In this document: piece after piece, positions 34,601 to 47,300 of the stretch
How the letters are laid out: each line of letters starts with the position of its first letter
Position numbering within the stretch: position 1 is the stretch's first letter
NCBI RefSeq assembly: GCF_040183065.1
Contig: NW_027185529.1
Span: forward strand, 62,001 to 126,000
Length of the DNA: 64,000 bases
Direction: 5' to 3'
DNA from: Periplaneta americana
Lineage: Eukaryota > Arthropoda > Insecta > Blattodea > Blattidae
Program-made: the position numbers and the translations under genes
Notes under the pieces: generated by a model
Told to the model about the DNA's origin: nothing
The model's input: only the letters and a program-made list of their open reading frames with translations
Database searches by the model: none

Positions 34601-37600
34601 CCAACCGATTGGTATAATTCTGTGACAGATTGTTTAGTATACATGATTGAACTGTATTATATCACTGGTTTCGATTTTCCCCACAAAAAAAAAATCCTCA
34701 AAGAAATTTCGTTTTTGCGAGATTTATTTATATAAATATCAATAAAATCTACAAATTCCGTGGGATTTGTCTAATTTCTTAAAAAAATGTTAAATTCATG
34801 TGGATTCACCTATATATAACAACAATTTCACTTTCGCATGCGGAGGAATAAGGGTTTGTTTGTGTAAAGCGTCCAATTGTAAAAATCGTCGTTTCTTGCG
34901 GTAAAAACACGATTTTGCTATAAACGTTAATAAAATCTCTATATTCCAACCGATTGTGCTAATTCTTTGACAGAGTGTTTAGTATACATGATTGAACTGT
35001 ATTATATCACTGGTTTCGATTTTCCCCACAAAAAAAAATCCTTCAAAAAATTTCGTTTTTGCGATTTTTTAACTATATAAATATCAATAAAATCTACAAA
35101 TTCCGTGGGATTTGTCTAATTTCTTGAAAAAATGCTAAATTCATGTGGAGTCACCTGTATATAACAACAATTTCACGTTCGCATGCAGAGGAATATGGGT
35201 TTGTTTGTGTAAATCGTCCAATTGTAAAAATCGTCGTTTCTTCCGGTAAAAACACGATTTTGTTATAAACGTTAATAAAATCTCTATATTCCAACCGATT
35301 GTGCTAATTCTTTCACAGAGTGTTTAGTATACATAATTGAACTTTATTATATCACTGGTTCCGATTTTCCCCACAAAAAAAAAAATCCTTCAAAAAATTT
35401 CGTTTTTGCGAGATTTTAACTATATAAATATCAATAAAATCTACAAATTCCGTGGGATTTGTCTAATTTCTTAAAAAAATATTAAATTCATGTGGATTCA
35501 CGTATATATAACAACAATTTCACGTTCGCATGCAGAGGAATATGGGTTTGTTTGTGTAAATCGTCCAATTGTAAAAATCGTCATTTCTTGCGGTAAAAAC
35601 ACGATTTTGCTATAAACGTTAATAAAATCTCTATATTCCAACCGATTGTGCTAATTCTGTGACAGATTGTTTAGTATACATGATTAAACTGTATTATATC
35701 ACTGGTTTCGATTTTCCCCACAAAAAAAAAATCCTCAAAAAAATTTCGTTTTTGCGAGATTTTAACTATATAAATATCAATAAAATCTACAAATTCCGTG
35801 GGATTTGTCTAATTTCTTAAGAAAATGTTAAATTCACGTGGATTCTCCTATATATATCAACAATTTCACGTTCGCATGCAGAGGAATATGGATTTGTTTG
35901 TGTAAATCGTCCAATTGTAAAAATCGTCGTTTCTTGCGGTAAAAACACGATTTTGCTATAAATGTTAATAAAATCTCTATATTCCAACCGATTGTGCTAA
36001 TTCTTTGACAGAGTGTTTAGTATATATGATTGAACTGTATTATATCACTGGTTTCGATTTTCCCCACAAAAAAAATCCTTAAAAAAATTTCGTTTTTGCG
36101 AGATTTTAACTATATAAATATCAATAAAATCTACAAATTCCGTGGGATTTGTCTAATTTTTTAAAAATATGTTAAATTCATGTGGAGTCACCTGTATATC
36201 ACAACAATTTCACGTTCGCATGCAGAGGAATATGGGTTTGTTTGTGTAAATCGTCCAATTGTAAAAATCGTCGATTCTTGCGATAAAAACACGATTTTGT
36301 TATAAACGTTAATAAAATCTCTATATTCCAACCGATTGTACTAATTCTTTCACAGAGTGTTTAGTATACATGATTGAACTGTACTATGTCACTGGTTTCG
36401 ATTTTCCCCACAAAAAAAATCCTTCAAAAAATTTCGTTTTTGCGAGTTTTTTAACTATATAAATATCAATAAAATCTACAAATTCCGTGGGATTTGTCAA
36501 ATTTCTTAAAAAAATGTTAAATTCATGTGGATTCACCTATAAATCAGAACAATTTCACGTTTGCATGGAGATGAATATGGGTTTGATTGTGTAAATCGTC
36601 CAATTGTAAAAATCGTCGTTTCTTGCGGTAAAAACACGATTTTGCTATAAACGTTAAGAAAACTTCTATATTCCAACCGATTGTGCTAATTCTTTCACAG
36701 AGTGTTTAGTATACATGACTGAACTGTATTATATCACTGGTTTCGATTTTCCCCACAAAAAAAAATCCTTCAAAAAATTTCGTTTTTGCGAGATTTTAAC
36801 TATATAAATATCAATAAAATCTACAAATTCCGGGGGATTTGTCTAATTTCTTAAAAAAATGTTAAATTCATGTGGAGTCACCTATATATAACAACAATTT
36901 CACATTCGCATGCAGAGGAATATGGGTTTGTTTGAGAAAATCGTCAAATGGTAAAAATCGTCGTTTCTTGCGGTAAAAACACGATTTTGCTATAAACGTT
37001 AATAAAATCTCTATATTCCAACCGATTGTGCTAATTCTTTCACAGAGTGTCTAGTATACATGATTGAACTGTATTATGTCACTGGTATCGATTTTCCCCA
37101 CAAAAAAAAATCCTTCAAAAAATTTCGGTTTTGCGAGTTTTTTAACTATATAAATATCAATATAATCTACAAACTCCGTGGGATTTGTCTAATTTCTTAA
37201 GGAAATGTTAAATTCATGTGGATTCACCTATATATAACAACAATTTCACGTTCGCATGCGGAGGAATAAGGGTTTGTTTGTGTAAAGCGTCCAATTGTAA
37301 AAATCGTCGTTTCTTACGCTAAAAACACGATTTTGCTATAAACGTTAATAAAATCTCTATATTCCAACCGATTGTGCTAATTCTTTGACAGAGTGTTTAG
37401 TATACATGATTGAACTGTATTATATCACTGGTTTCGATTTTCCCCACAAAAAAAAATCCTTCAAAAAATTTCGTTTTTGCGAGATTTTAACTATACAAAT
37501 ATCAATAAAATCTACAAATTCCGTGGGATTTGTCTAATTTCTTAAAAAAATGTTAAATTCATGTGGAGTCACCTGTATATAACAACAATTTCACGTTCGC

Positions 37601-38166
37601 ATGCAGAGGAATATGGGTTTGTTTGTGTAAATCGTCCAATTGTAAAAATCGTCGTTTCTTGCGGTAAAAACGCGATTTTGTTATAAACGTTAATAAAATC
37701 TCTATATTCAAACCGATTGTGCTAATTCTTTCACAGAGTGTTTAGTATACATAATTGAACTTTATTATATCAATGGTTTCGATTTTCCCCACAAAAAAAA
37801 ATCCTTCAAAAAATTTCGTTTTTGCGAGATTTTAACTATATAAATATCAATAAAATCTACAAATTCCGTGGGATTTGTCTAATTTCTTAAAAAAATGTTA
37901 AATTCATGTGGATTCACATATATATAACAACAATTTCACGTTCGCATGCAGAGGAATATGGGTTTGTTTGTGTAAATCGTCCAATTGTAAAAATCGTCAT
38001 TTCTTGCGGTAAAAACACGATTTTGCTATAAACGTTAATAAAATCTCTATATTCCAACCGATTGTGCTAATTCTGTGACAGATTGTTTAGTATACATGAT
38101 TGAACTGTATTATATCACTGGTTTCGATTTTCCCCACAAAAAATAATACCCAAAAAAATTTCGTTT
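31604..38166 (+). repeat. 345-bp satellite, HOR2 copy B (19 monomers)
   Basis: A 6,563-bp second copy of HOR2 with the same variant order as copy A. Its last monomer differs by an ATAATACCC stretch at about 38144 in place of the usual A-tract and ATCC. This mark also ends the next unit (44356), so the HOR3 junction lies here. No genes are seen. Confidence 0.93.
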
Positions 38167-41100
38167 TTGCGAGATTTTAACTATATAAATATCAATAAAA
38201 TCTACAAATTCCGTGGGATTTGTCTAATTTCTTAAAAATATGTTAAATTCATGTGGAGTCACCTGTATATCACAACAATTTCACGTTCGCATGCAGAGGA
38301 ATATGGGTTTGTTTGTGTAAATCGTCCAATTGTAAAAATCGTCGATTCTTGCGGTAAAAACACGATTTTGTTATAAACGTTAATAAAATCTCTATATTCC
38401 AACCGATTGTGCTAATTCTTTCACAGAGTGTTTAGTATACATGATTGAACTGTATTATGTCACTGGTTTCGATATTCCCCACAAAAAAAATCCTTCAAAA
38501 AATTTCGTTTTTGCGAGTTTTTTAACTATATAAATATCAATAAAACCTACAAAATCCGTGGGATTTGTCAAATTTCTTAAAAAAATGTTAAATTCATGTG
38601 GATTCACCTATAAATCAGAACAATTTCACGTTTGCATGGAGAGGAATATGGGTTTGTTTGTGTAAATCGTCCAATTGTAAAAATCGTCGTTTCTTGCGGT
38701 AAAAACACGATTTTGCTATAAACGTTAAGAAAACCTCTATATTCCAACCGATTGTGCTAATTCTTTCACAGAGTGTTTAGTATACATAATTGAACTGTAT
38801 TATATCACTGGTTTCGATTTTCCCCACAAAAAAAAATCCTTCAAAAAATTTCGTTTTTGCGAGATTTTTAACTATATAAATATATATAAAATCAACAAAT
38901 TCCTTGGGATTTGTCTAATTTCTTAAAAATATGTTAAATTCATGTGGATTCACCTATATATAACAACAATTTCACGTTCGCATGCAGAGGAATATGGGTT
39001 TGTTTGTGTAAATCGTCCAATTGTAAAAATCGTCTTTTCTTGCGGTAAAAACACGATTTTGCTATAATCGTTAATAAAATCTCTATATTCCAACCGATTG
39101 TGCTAATTCTTTGACAGAGTGTTTAGTATACATGATTGAACTGTATTATATCACTGGTTTCGATTTTCCCCACAAAAAAAATATCCTTCAAAAAATTTCG
39201 TTTTTGCGAGATTTTTAACTATATAAATATCAATAAAATTTACAAATTCCTTGGGATTTGTCTAATTTCTTAAAAATATGTTAAATTCATGTGGATTCAC
39301 CTATATATAACACCAATTTCACGTTCGCATGGAGAGGAATATGGGTTTGATTGTGTAAATCGTCCAATTGTAAAAATCGTCTTTTCTTGCGGTAAAAACA
39401 TGATTTTGCTATAATCGTTAATAAAATCTCTATATTCCAACCGATTGTGCTAATTCTTTGACAGAGTGTTTAGTATACATGATTGAACTGTATTATATCA
39501 CTGGTTTCGATTTTCCCCACAAAAAAAAATCCTTCAAAAAATTTCGTTTTTGCGAGATTTTTAACTATATAAATATCAATAAAATCTACAAATTCCTTGG
39601 GATTTGTCTAATTTCTTAAAAATATGTTAAATTCATGTGGATTCACCTATATATAACAACAATTTCACGTTCGCATGCAGAGGAATATGGGTTTGTTTGT
39701 GTAAATCGTCCAATTGTAAAAATCGTCTTTTCTTGCGGTAAAAACACGATTTTGCTATAATCGTTAATAAAATCTCTATATTCCAACCGATTGAGCTAAT
39801 TCTTTGACAGAGTGTTTAGTATACATGACTGAACTGTATTATATCACTGGTTTCGATTTTCCCCACAAAAAAAAATCCTTCAAAAAATTTCGTTTTTGTG
39901 AGATTTTAACTACATAAATATCAATAAAATCTGCAAATTCCGGGGGATTTGTCTAATTTCTTAAAAAAATGTTAAATTCATGTGGAGTCACCTATATATA
40001 ACAACAATTTCACATTCGCATGCAGAGGAATATGGGTTTGTTTGAGAAAATCGTCAAATGGTAAAAATCGTCGTTTCTTGCGGTAAAAACACGATTTTGC
40101 TATAAACGTTAATAAAATCTCTATATTCCAACCGATTGTGCTAATTATTTGACAGAGTGTTTAGTATACATGATTGAACTGTATTATATCACTTATTTCG
40201 ATTTTCCCCACAAAAAAAAATCCTTCAAAAAATTTGGTTTTTCGATTTTTTAACTATATAAATATCAATAAAATCTACAAATTCCGTGGGATTTGTCTAA
40301 TTTCTTAAAAAAATGTTAAATTCATGTGGAGTCACCTGTATATAACAACAATTTCACGTTCGCATGCAGAGGAATATGGGTTTGTTTGTGTAAATCGTCC
40401 AATTGTAAAAATCGTCGTTTCTTGCGGTAAAAACACGATTTTGTTATAAACGTTAATAAAATCTCTATATTCCAACCGATTGTGCTAATTCTTTCACAGA
40501 GTGTTTAGTATACATAATTGAACTTTATTATATCACTGGTTTCGATTTTCCCCACAAAAAAAAATCCTTCAAAAAATTTCGTTTTTGCGAGATTTTAACT
40601 ATATAAATATCAATAAAATCTACAAATTCCGTGGGATTTGTCTAATTTCTTAAAAAAATGTTAAATTCATGTGGATTCACCTATATATAACAACAATTTC
40701 ACGTTCGCATGCAGAGGAATATGGGTTTGTTTGTGTAAATCGTCCAATTGTAAAAATCGTCATTTCTTGCGGTAAAAACACGATTTTGCTATAAACGTTA
40801 ATAAAATCTCTATATTCCAACCGATTGTGCTAATTCTGTGACAGATTGTTTAGTATACATGATTAAACTGTATTATGTCACTGGTTTCGATTTTCCCCAC
40901 AAAAAAAAATCCTTCAAAAAATTTCGTTTTTGCGAGATTTTTAACTATATAAATATCAATAAAATCTACAAATTCCTTGGGATTTGTCTAATTTCTTAAA
41001 AATATGTTAAATTCATGTGGATTCACCTATATATAACAACAATTTCACGTTCGCATGCAGAGGAATATGGGTTTGTTTGTGTAAATCGTCCAATTGTAAA

Positions 41101-44100
41101 AATCGTCTTTTCTTGCGGTAAAAACACGATTTTGCTATAATCGTTAATAAAATCTCTATATTCCAACCGATTGAGCTAATTCTTTGACAGAGTGTTTAGT
41201 ATACATGACTGAACTGTATTATATCACTGGTTTCGATTTTCCCCACAAAAAAAAATCCTTCAAAAAATTTCGTTTTTGTGAGATTTTAACTACATAAATA
41301 TCAATAAAATCTGCAAATTCCGGGGGATTTGTCTAATTTCTTAAAAAAATGTTAAATTCATGTGGAGTCACCTATATATAACAACAATTTCACATTCGCA
41401 TGCAGAGGAATATGGGTTTGTTTGAGAAAATCGTCAAATGGTAAAAATCGTCGTTTCTTGCGGTAAAAACACGATTTTGCTATAAACGTTAATAAAATCT
41501 CTTTATTCCAACCGATTGTGCTAATTCTTTCACAGAGTGTTTAGTATACATGATTGAACTGTATTATGTCACTGGTTTCGATTTTCCCCACAAAAAAAAA
41601 TCCTTCAAAAAATTTCGTTTTTGCGAGTTTTTTAACTATATAAATATCAATATAATCTACAAATTCCGTGGGATTTGTCTAATTTCTTAAGAAAATGTTA
41701 AATTCATGTGGATTCACCTATATATAACAACAATTTCACTTTCGCATGCGGAGGAATAAGGGTTTGTTTGTGTAAAGCGTCCAATTGTAAAAATCGTCGT
41801 TTCTTGCGGTAAAAACACGATTTTGCTATAAACGTTAATAAAATCTCTATATTCCAACCGATTGTGCTAATTATTTGACAGAGTGTTTAGTATACATGAT
41901 TGAACTGTATTATATCACTTATTTCGATTTTCCCCACAAAAAAAAATCCTTCAAAAAATTTGGTTTTTCGATTTTTTAACTATATAAATATCAATAAAAT
42001 CTACAAATTCCGTGGGATTTGTCTAATTTCTTAAAAAAATGTTAAATTCATGTGGAGTCACCTGTATATAACAACAATTTCACGTTCGCATGCAGAGGAA
42101 TATGGGTTTGTTTGTGTAAATCGTCCAATTGTAAAAATCGTCGTTTCTTGCGGTAAAAACACGATTTTGTTATAAACGTTAATAAAATCTCTATATTCCA
42201 ACCGATTGTGCTAATTCTTTCACAGAGTGTTTAGTATACATAATTGAACTTTATTATATCACTGGTTTCGATTTTCCCCACAAAAAAAAATCCTTCAAAA
42301 AATTTCGTTTTTGCGAGATTTTAACTATATAAATATCAATAAAATCTACAAATTCCGTGGGATTTGTCTAATTTCTTAAAAAAATGTTAAATTCATGTGG
42401 ATTCACCTATATATAACAACAATTTCACGTTCGCATGCAGAGGAATATGGGTTTGTTTGTGTAAATCGTCCAATTGTAAAAATCGTCATTTCTTGCGGTA
42501 AAAACACGATTTTGCTATAAACGTTAATAAAATCTCTATATTCCAACCGATTGTGCTAATTCTGTGAGAGATTGTTTAGTATACATGATTAAACTGTATT
42601 ATGTCACTGGTTTCGATTTTCCCCACAAAAAAAAATCCTCAAAAAAATTTCGTTTTTGCGAGATTTTAACTATATAAATATCAATAAAATCTACAAATTC
42701 CGTGGGATTTGTCTAATTTCTTAAGAAAATGTTAAATTCATGTGGATTCTCCTATATATATAAACAATTTCACGTTCGCATGCAGAGGAATATGGGTTTG
42801 TTTGTGTAAATCGTCCAATTGTAAAAATCGTCGTTTCTTGCGGTAAAAACACGATTTTGCTATAAATGTTAATAAAATCTCTATATTCCAACCGATTGTG
42901 CTAATTCTTTGACAGAGTGTTTAGTATATATGATTGAACTGTATTATATCACTGGTTTCGATTTTCCCCACAAAAAAAAATCCTTCAAAAAATTTCGTTT
43001 TTGCGAGATTTTAACTATATAAATATCAATAAAATTTACAAATTCCGTGGGATTTGTCTAATTTCTTAAAAATATGTTAAATTCATGTGGATTCTCCTAT
43101 ATATATAAACAATTTCACGTTCGCATGCTGAGGAATATGGGTTTGTTTGTGTAAAACGTCCAATTGTAAAAATCGTCGTTTCTTGCGGTAAAAACACGAT
43201 TTTGCTATAAACGTTAAGAAAACCTCTATATTCCAACCGGTTGTGCTAATTCTTTGACAGAGTGTTTAGTATATATGATTGAACTGTATTATATCACTGG
43301 TTTCGATTTTCCCCACAAAAAAAATCCTTCAAAAAATTTCGTTTTTGCGAGATTTTAACTATATAAATATCAATAAAATCTTCAAATTCCGTGGGATTTG
43401 TCTAATTTCTTAAAAATATGTTAAGTTCATGTGGAGTCACCTGTATATCACAACAATTTCACGTTCGCATGCAGAGGAATATGGGTTTGTTTGTGTAAAT
43501 CGTCCAATTGTAAAAATCGTCGATTCTTGCGGTAAAAACACGATTTTGTTATAAACGTTAATAAAATCTCTATATTCCAACCGATTGTGCTAATTCTTTC
43601 ACAGAGTGTTTAGTATACATGATTGAACTGTATTATATCACTGGTTTCGATTTTCCCCACAAAAAAAAAAATCCTTCAAAAAATTTCGTTTTTGCGAGAT
43701 TTTAACTATATAAATATCAATAAAATCTACAAATTCCGTGGGATTTGTCTAATTTCTTAAAAAAATGTTAAATTCATGTGGAGTCACCTGTATATAACAA
43801 CAATTTCACGTTCGCATGCAGAGGAATATGGGTTTGTTTGTGTAAATCGTCCAATTGTAAAAATCGTCGTTTCTTGCGGTAAAAACGCGATTTTGTTATA
43901 AACGTTAATAAAATCTCTATATTCAAACCGATTGTGCTAATTCTTTCACAGAGTGTTTAGTATACATAATTGAACTTTATTATATCAATGGTTTCGATTT
44001 TCCCCACAAAAAAAAATCCTTCAAAAAATTTCGTTTTTGCGAGATTTTAACTATATAAATATCAATAAAATCTACAAATTCCGTGGGATTTGTCTAATTT

Positions 44101-44381
44101 CTTAAAAAAATGTTAAATTCATGTGGATTCACCTATATATAACAACAATTTCACGTTCGCATGCAGAGGAATATGGGTTTGTTTGTGTAAATCGTCCAAT
44201 TGTAAAAATCGTCATTTCTTGCGGTAAAAACACGATTTTGCTATAAACGTTAATAAAATCTCTATATTCCAACCGATTGTGCTAATTCTGTGACAGATTG
44301 TTTAGTATACATGATTGAACTGTATTATATCACTGGTTTCGATTTTCCCCACAAAAAATAATACCCAAAAAAATTTCGTTT
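38167..44381 (+). repeat. 345-bp satellite, HOR3 copy A (18 monomers, 6,215 bp)
   Basis: Opens with the same monomer types as HOR2 but then gains GATTGAGC monomers (39791 and 41171) and a variant with CACTTATTTCG followed by TTTGGTTTTTCGATTTTTT. Its end mark ATAATACCC lies 6,215 bp after the one that closes HOR2 copy B. Within it, monomers from 39550 and from 40930 start duplicated blocks of four and five monomers. No genes are seen. Confidence 0.88.
39550..42652 (+). repeat. Local tandem duplication with one hybrid monomer
   Basis: A block of four monomers from 39550 is followed by a related block of five from 40930. The first block has a hybrid in its second monomer (from 39896): its left part is a CCGGGGG/GAGAAAATCG type and its right part is the ATTATTTGACAG/CACTTATTTCG type. 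In the second block these are two separate neighbouring monomers. Confidence 0.8.
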
Positions 44382-47300
44382 TTGCGAGATTTTAACTATA
44401 TAAATATCAATAAAATCTACAAATTCCGTGGGATTTGTCTGATTTCTTAAAAATTTGTTAAATTCATGTGGAGTCACCTGTATATCACAACAATTTCACG
44501 TTCGCATGCAGAGGAATATGGGTTTGTTTGTGTAAATCGTCCAATTGTAAAAATCGTCGATTCTTGCGGTAAAAACACGATTTTGTTATAAACGTTAATA
44601 AAACCTCTATATTCCAACCGATTGTGCTAATTCTTTCACAGAGTGTTTAGTATACATGATTGACCTGTATTATGTCACTGGTTTCGATTTTCCCCACAAA
44701 AAAAATCCTTCAAAAAATTTCGTTTTTGCGAGTTTTTTAACTATATAAATATCAATAAAGCCTACAAAATCCGTGGGATTTGTCAAATTTCTTAAAAAAA
44801 TGTTAAAATCATGTGGATTCACCTATAAATCAGAACAATTTCACGTTTGCATGGAGAGGAATATGGGTTTGTTTGTGTAAATCGTCCAATTGTAAAAATC
44901 GTCGTTTCTTGCGGTAAAAACACGATTTTGCTATAAACGTTAAGAAAACCTCTATATTCCAACCGATTGTGCTAATTCTTTCACAGAGTGTTTAGTATAC
45001 ATAATTGAACTGTATTATATCACTGGTTTCGATTTTCCGCACAAAAAAAAATCCTTCAAAAAATTTCGTTTTTGCGAGATTTTTAACTATATAAATATAT
45101 ATAAAATCAACAAATTCCTTGGGATTTGTCTAATTTCTTAAAAATATGTTAAATTCATGTGGATTCACCTATATATAACAACAATTTCACGTTCGCATGC
45201 AGAGGAATATGGGTTTGTTTGTGTAAATCGTCCAATTGTAAAAATCGTCTTTTCTTGCGGTAAAAACACGATTTTGCTATAATCGTTAATAAAATCTCTA
45301 TATTCCAACCGATTGTGCTAATTCTTTGACAGAGTGTTTAGTATACATGATTGAACTGTATTATATCACTGGTTTCGATTTTCCCCACAAAAAAAAAATC
45401 CTTCAAAAAATTTCGTTTTTGCGAGATTTTTAGCTATATAAATATCAATAAAATCTACAAATTCCTTGGGATTTGTCTAATTTCTTAAAAATATGTTAAA
45501 TTCATGTGGATTCACCTATATATAACACCAATTTCACGTTCGCATGCAGAGGAATATGGGTTTGATTGTGTAAATCGTCCAATTGTAAAAATCGTCTTTT
45601 CTTGCGGTAAAAACATGATTTTGCTATAATCGTTAATAAAATCTCTATATTCCAACCGATTGTGCTAATTCTTTGACAGAGTGTTTAGTATACATGATTG
45701 AACTGTATTATATCACTGGTTTCGATTTTCCCCACAAAAAAAAATCCTTCAAAAAATTTCGTTTTTGCGAGATTTTTAACTATATAAATATCAATAAAAT
45801 CTACAAATTCCTTGGGATTTGTCTAATTTCTTAAAAATATGTTAAATTCATGTGGATTCACCTATATATAACAACAATTTCACGTTCGCATGCAGAGGAA
45901 TATGGGTTTGTTTGTGTAAATCGTCCAATTGTAAAAATCGTCTTTTCTTGCGGTAAAAACACGATTTTGCTATAATCGTTAATAAAATCTCTATATTCCA
46001 ACCGATTGAGCTAATTCTTTGACAGAGTGTTTAGTATACATGACTGAACTGTATTATATCACTGGTTTCGATTTTCCCCACAAAAAAAAAATCCTTCAAA
46101 AAATTTCGTTTTTGTGAGATTTTAACTATATAAATATCAATAAAATCTGCAAATTCCGGGGGATTTGTCTAATTTCTTAAAAAAATGTTAAATTCATGTG
46201 GAGTCACCTATATATAACAACAATTTCACATTCGCATCAGAGGAATATGGGTTTGTTTGAGAAAATCGTCAAATGGTAAAAATCGTCGTTTCTTGCGGTA
46301 AAAAACACGATTTTGCTATAAACGTTAATAAAATCTCTTTATCCCAACCGATTGTGCTAATTCTTTCACAGAGTGATTAGTATACATGATTGAACTGTAT
46401 TATGTCACTGGTTTCGATTTTCCCCACAAAAAAAAATCCTTCAAAAAATTTCGTTTTTGCGAGTTTTTTAACTATATAAATATCAATATAATCTACAAAT
46501 TCCGTGGGATTTGTCTAATTTCTTAAGAAAATGTTAAATTCATGTAGATTCACCTATATATAACAACAATTTCACTTTCGCATGCGGAGGAATAAGGGTT
46601 TGTTTGTGTAAAGCGTCCAATTGTAAAAATCGTCGTTTCTTGCGGTAAAAACACGATTTTGCTATAAACGTTAATAAAATCTCTATATTCCAACCGATTG
46701 TGCTAATTATTTGACAGAGTGTTTAGTATACATGATTGAACTGTATTATATCACTTATTTCGATTTTCCCCACAAAAAAAAAATCCTTCAAAAAATTTGG
46801 TTTTTTCGATTTTTTAACTATATAAATATCAATAAAATCTACAAATTCCGTGGGATTTGTCTAATTTCTTAAAAAAATGTTAAATTCATGTGGAGTCACC
46901 TGTATATAACAACAATTTCACGTTCGCATGCAGAGGAATATGGGTTTGTTTGTGTAAATCGTCCAATTGTAAAAATCGTCGTTTCTTGCGGTAAAAACAC
47001 GATTTTGTTATAAACGTTAATAAAATCTCTATATTAGAACCGATTGTGCTAATTCTTTCTCAGAGTGTTTAGTACACATGATTGAACTGTACTTTGTCAC
47101 TGGTTTCGATTTTCCCCACAAAAAAAATCCTTCAAAAAATTTCGTTTTTGCGAGTTTTTTAACTATATAAATATCAATAAAATCTACAAATTCCGTGGGA
47201 TTTGTCAAATTTCTTAAAAAAATGTTAAATTCATGTGGATTCACCTATAAATCAGAACAATGTCACGTTTGCATGGAGATGAATATGGGTTTGTTTGTGT

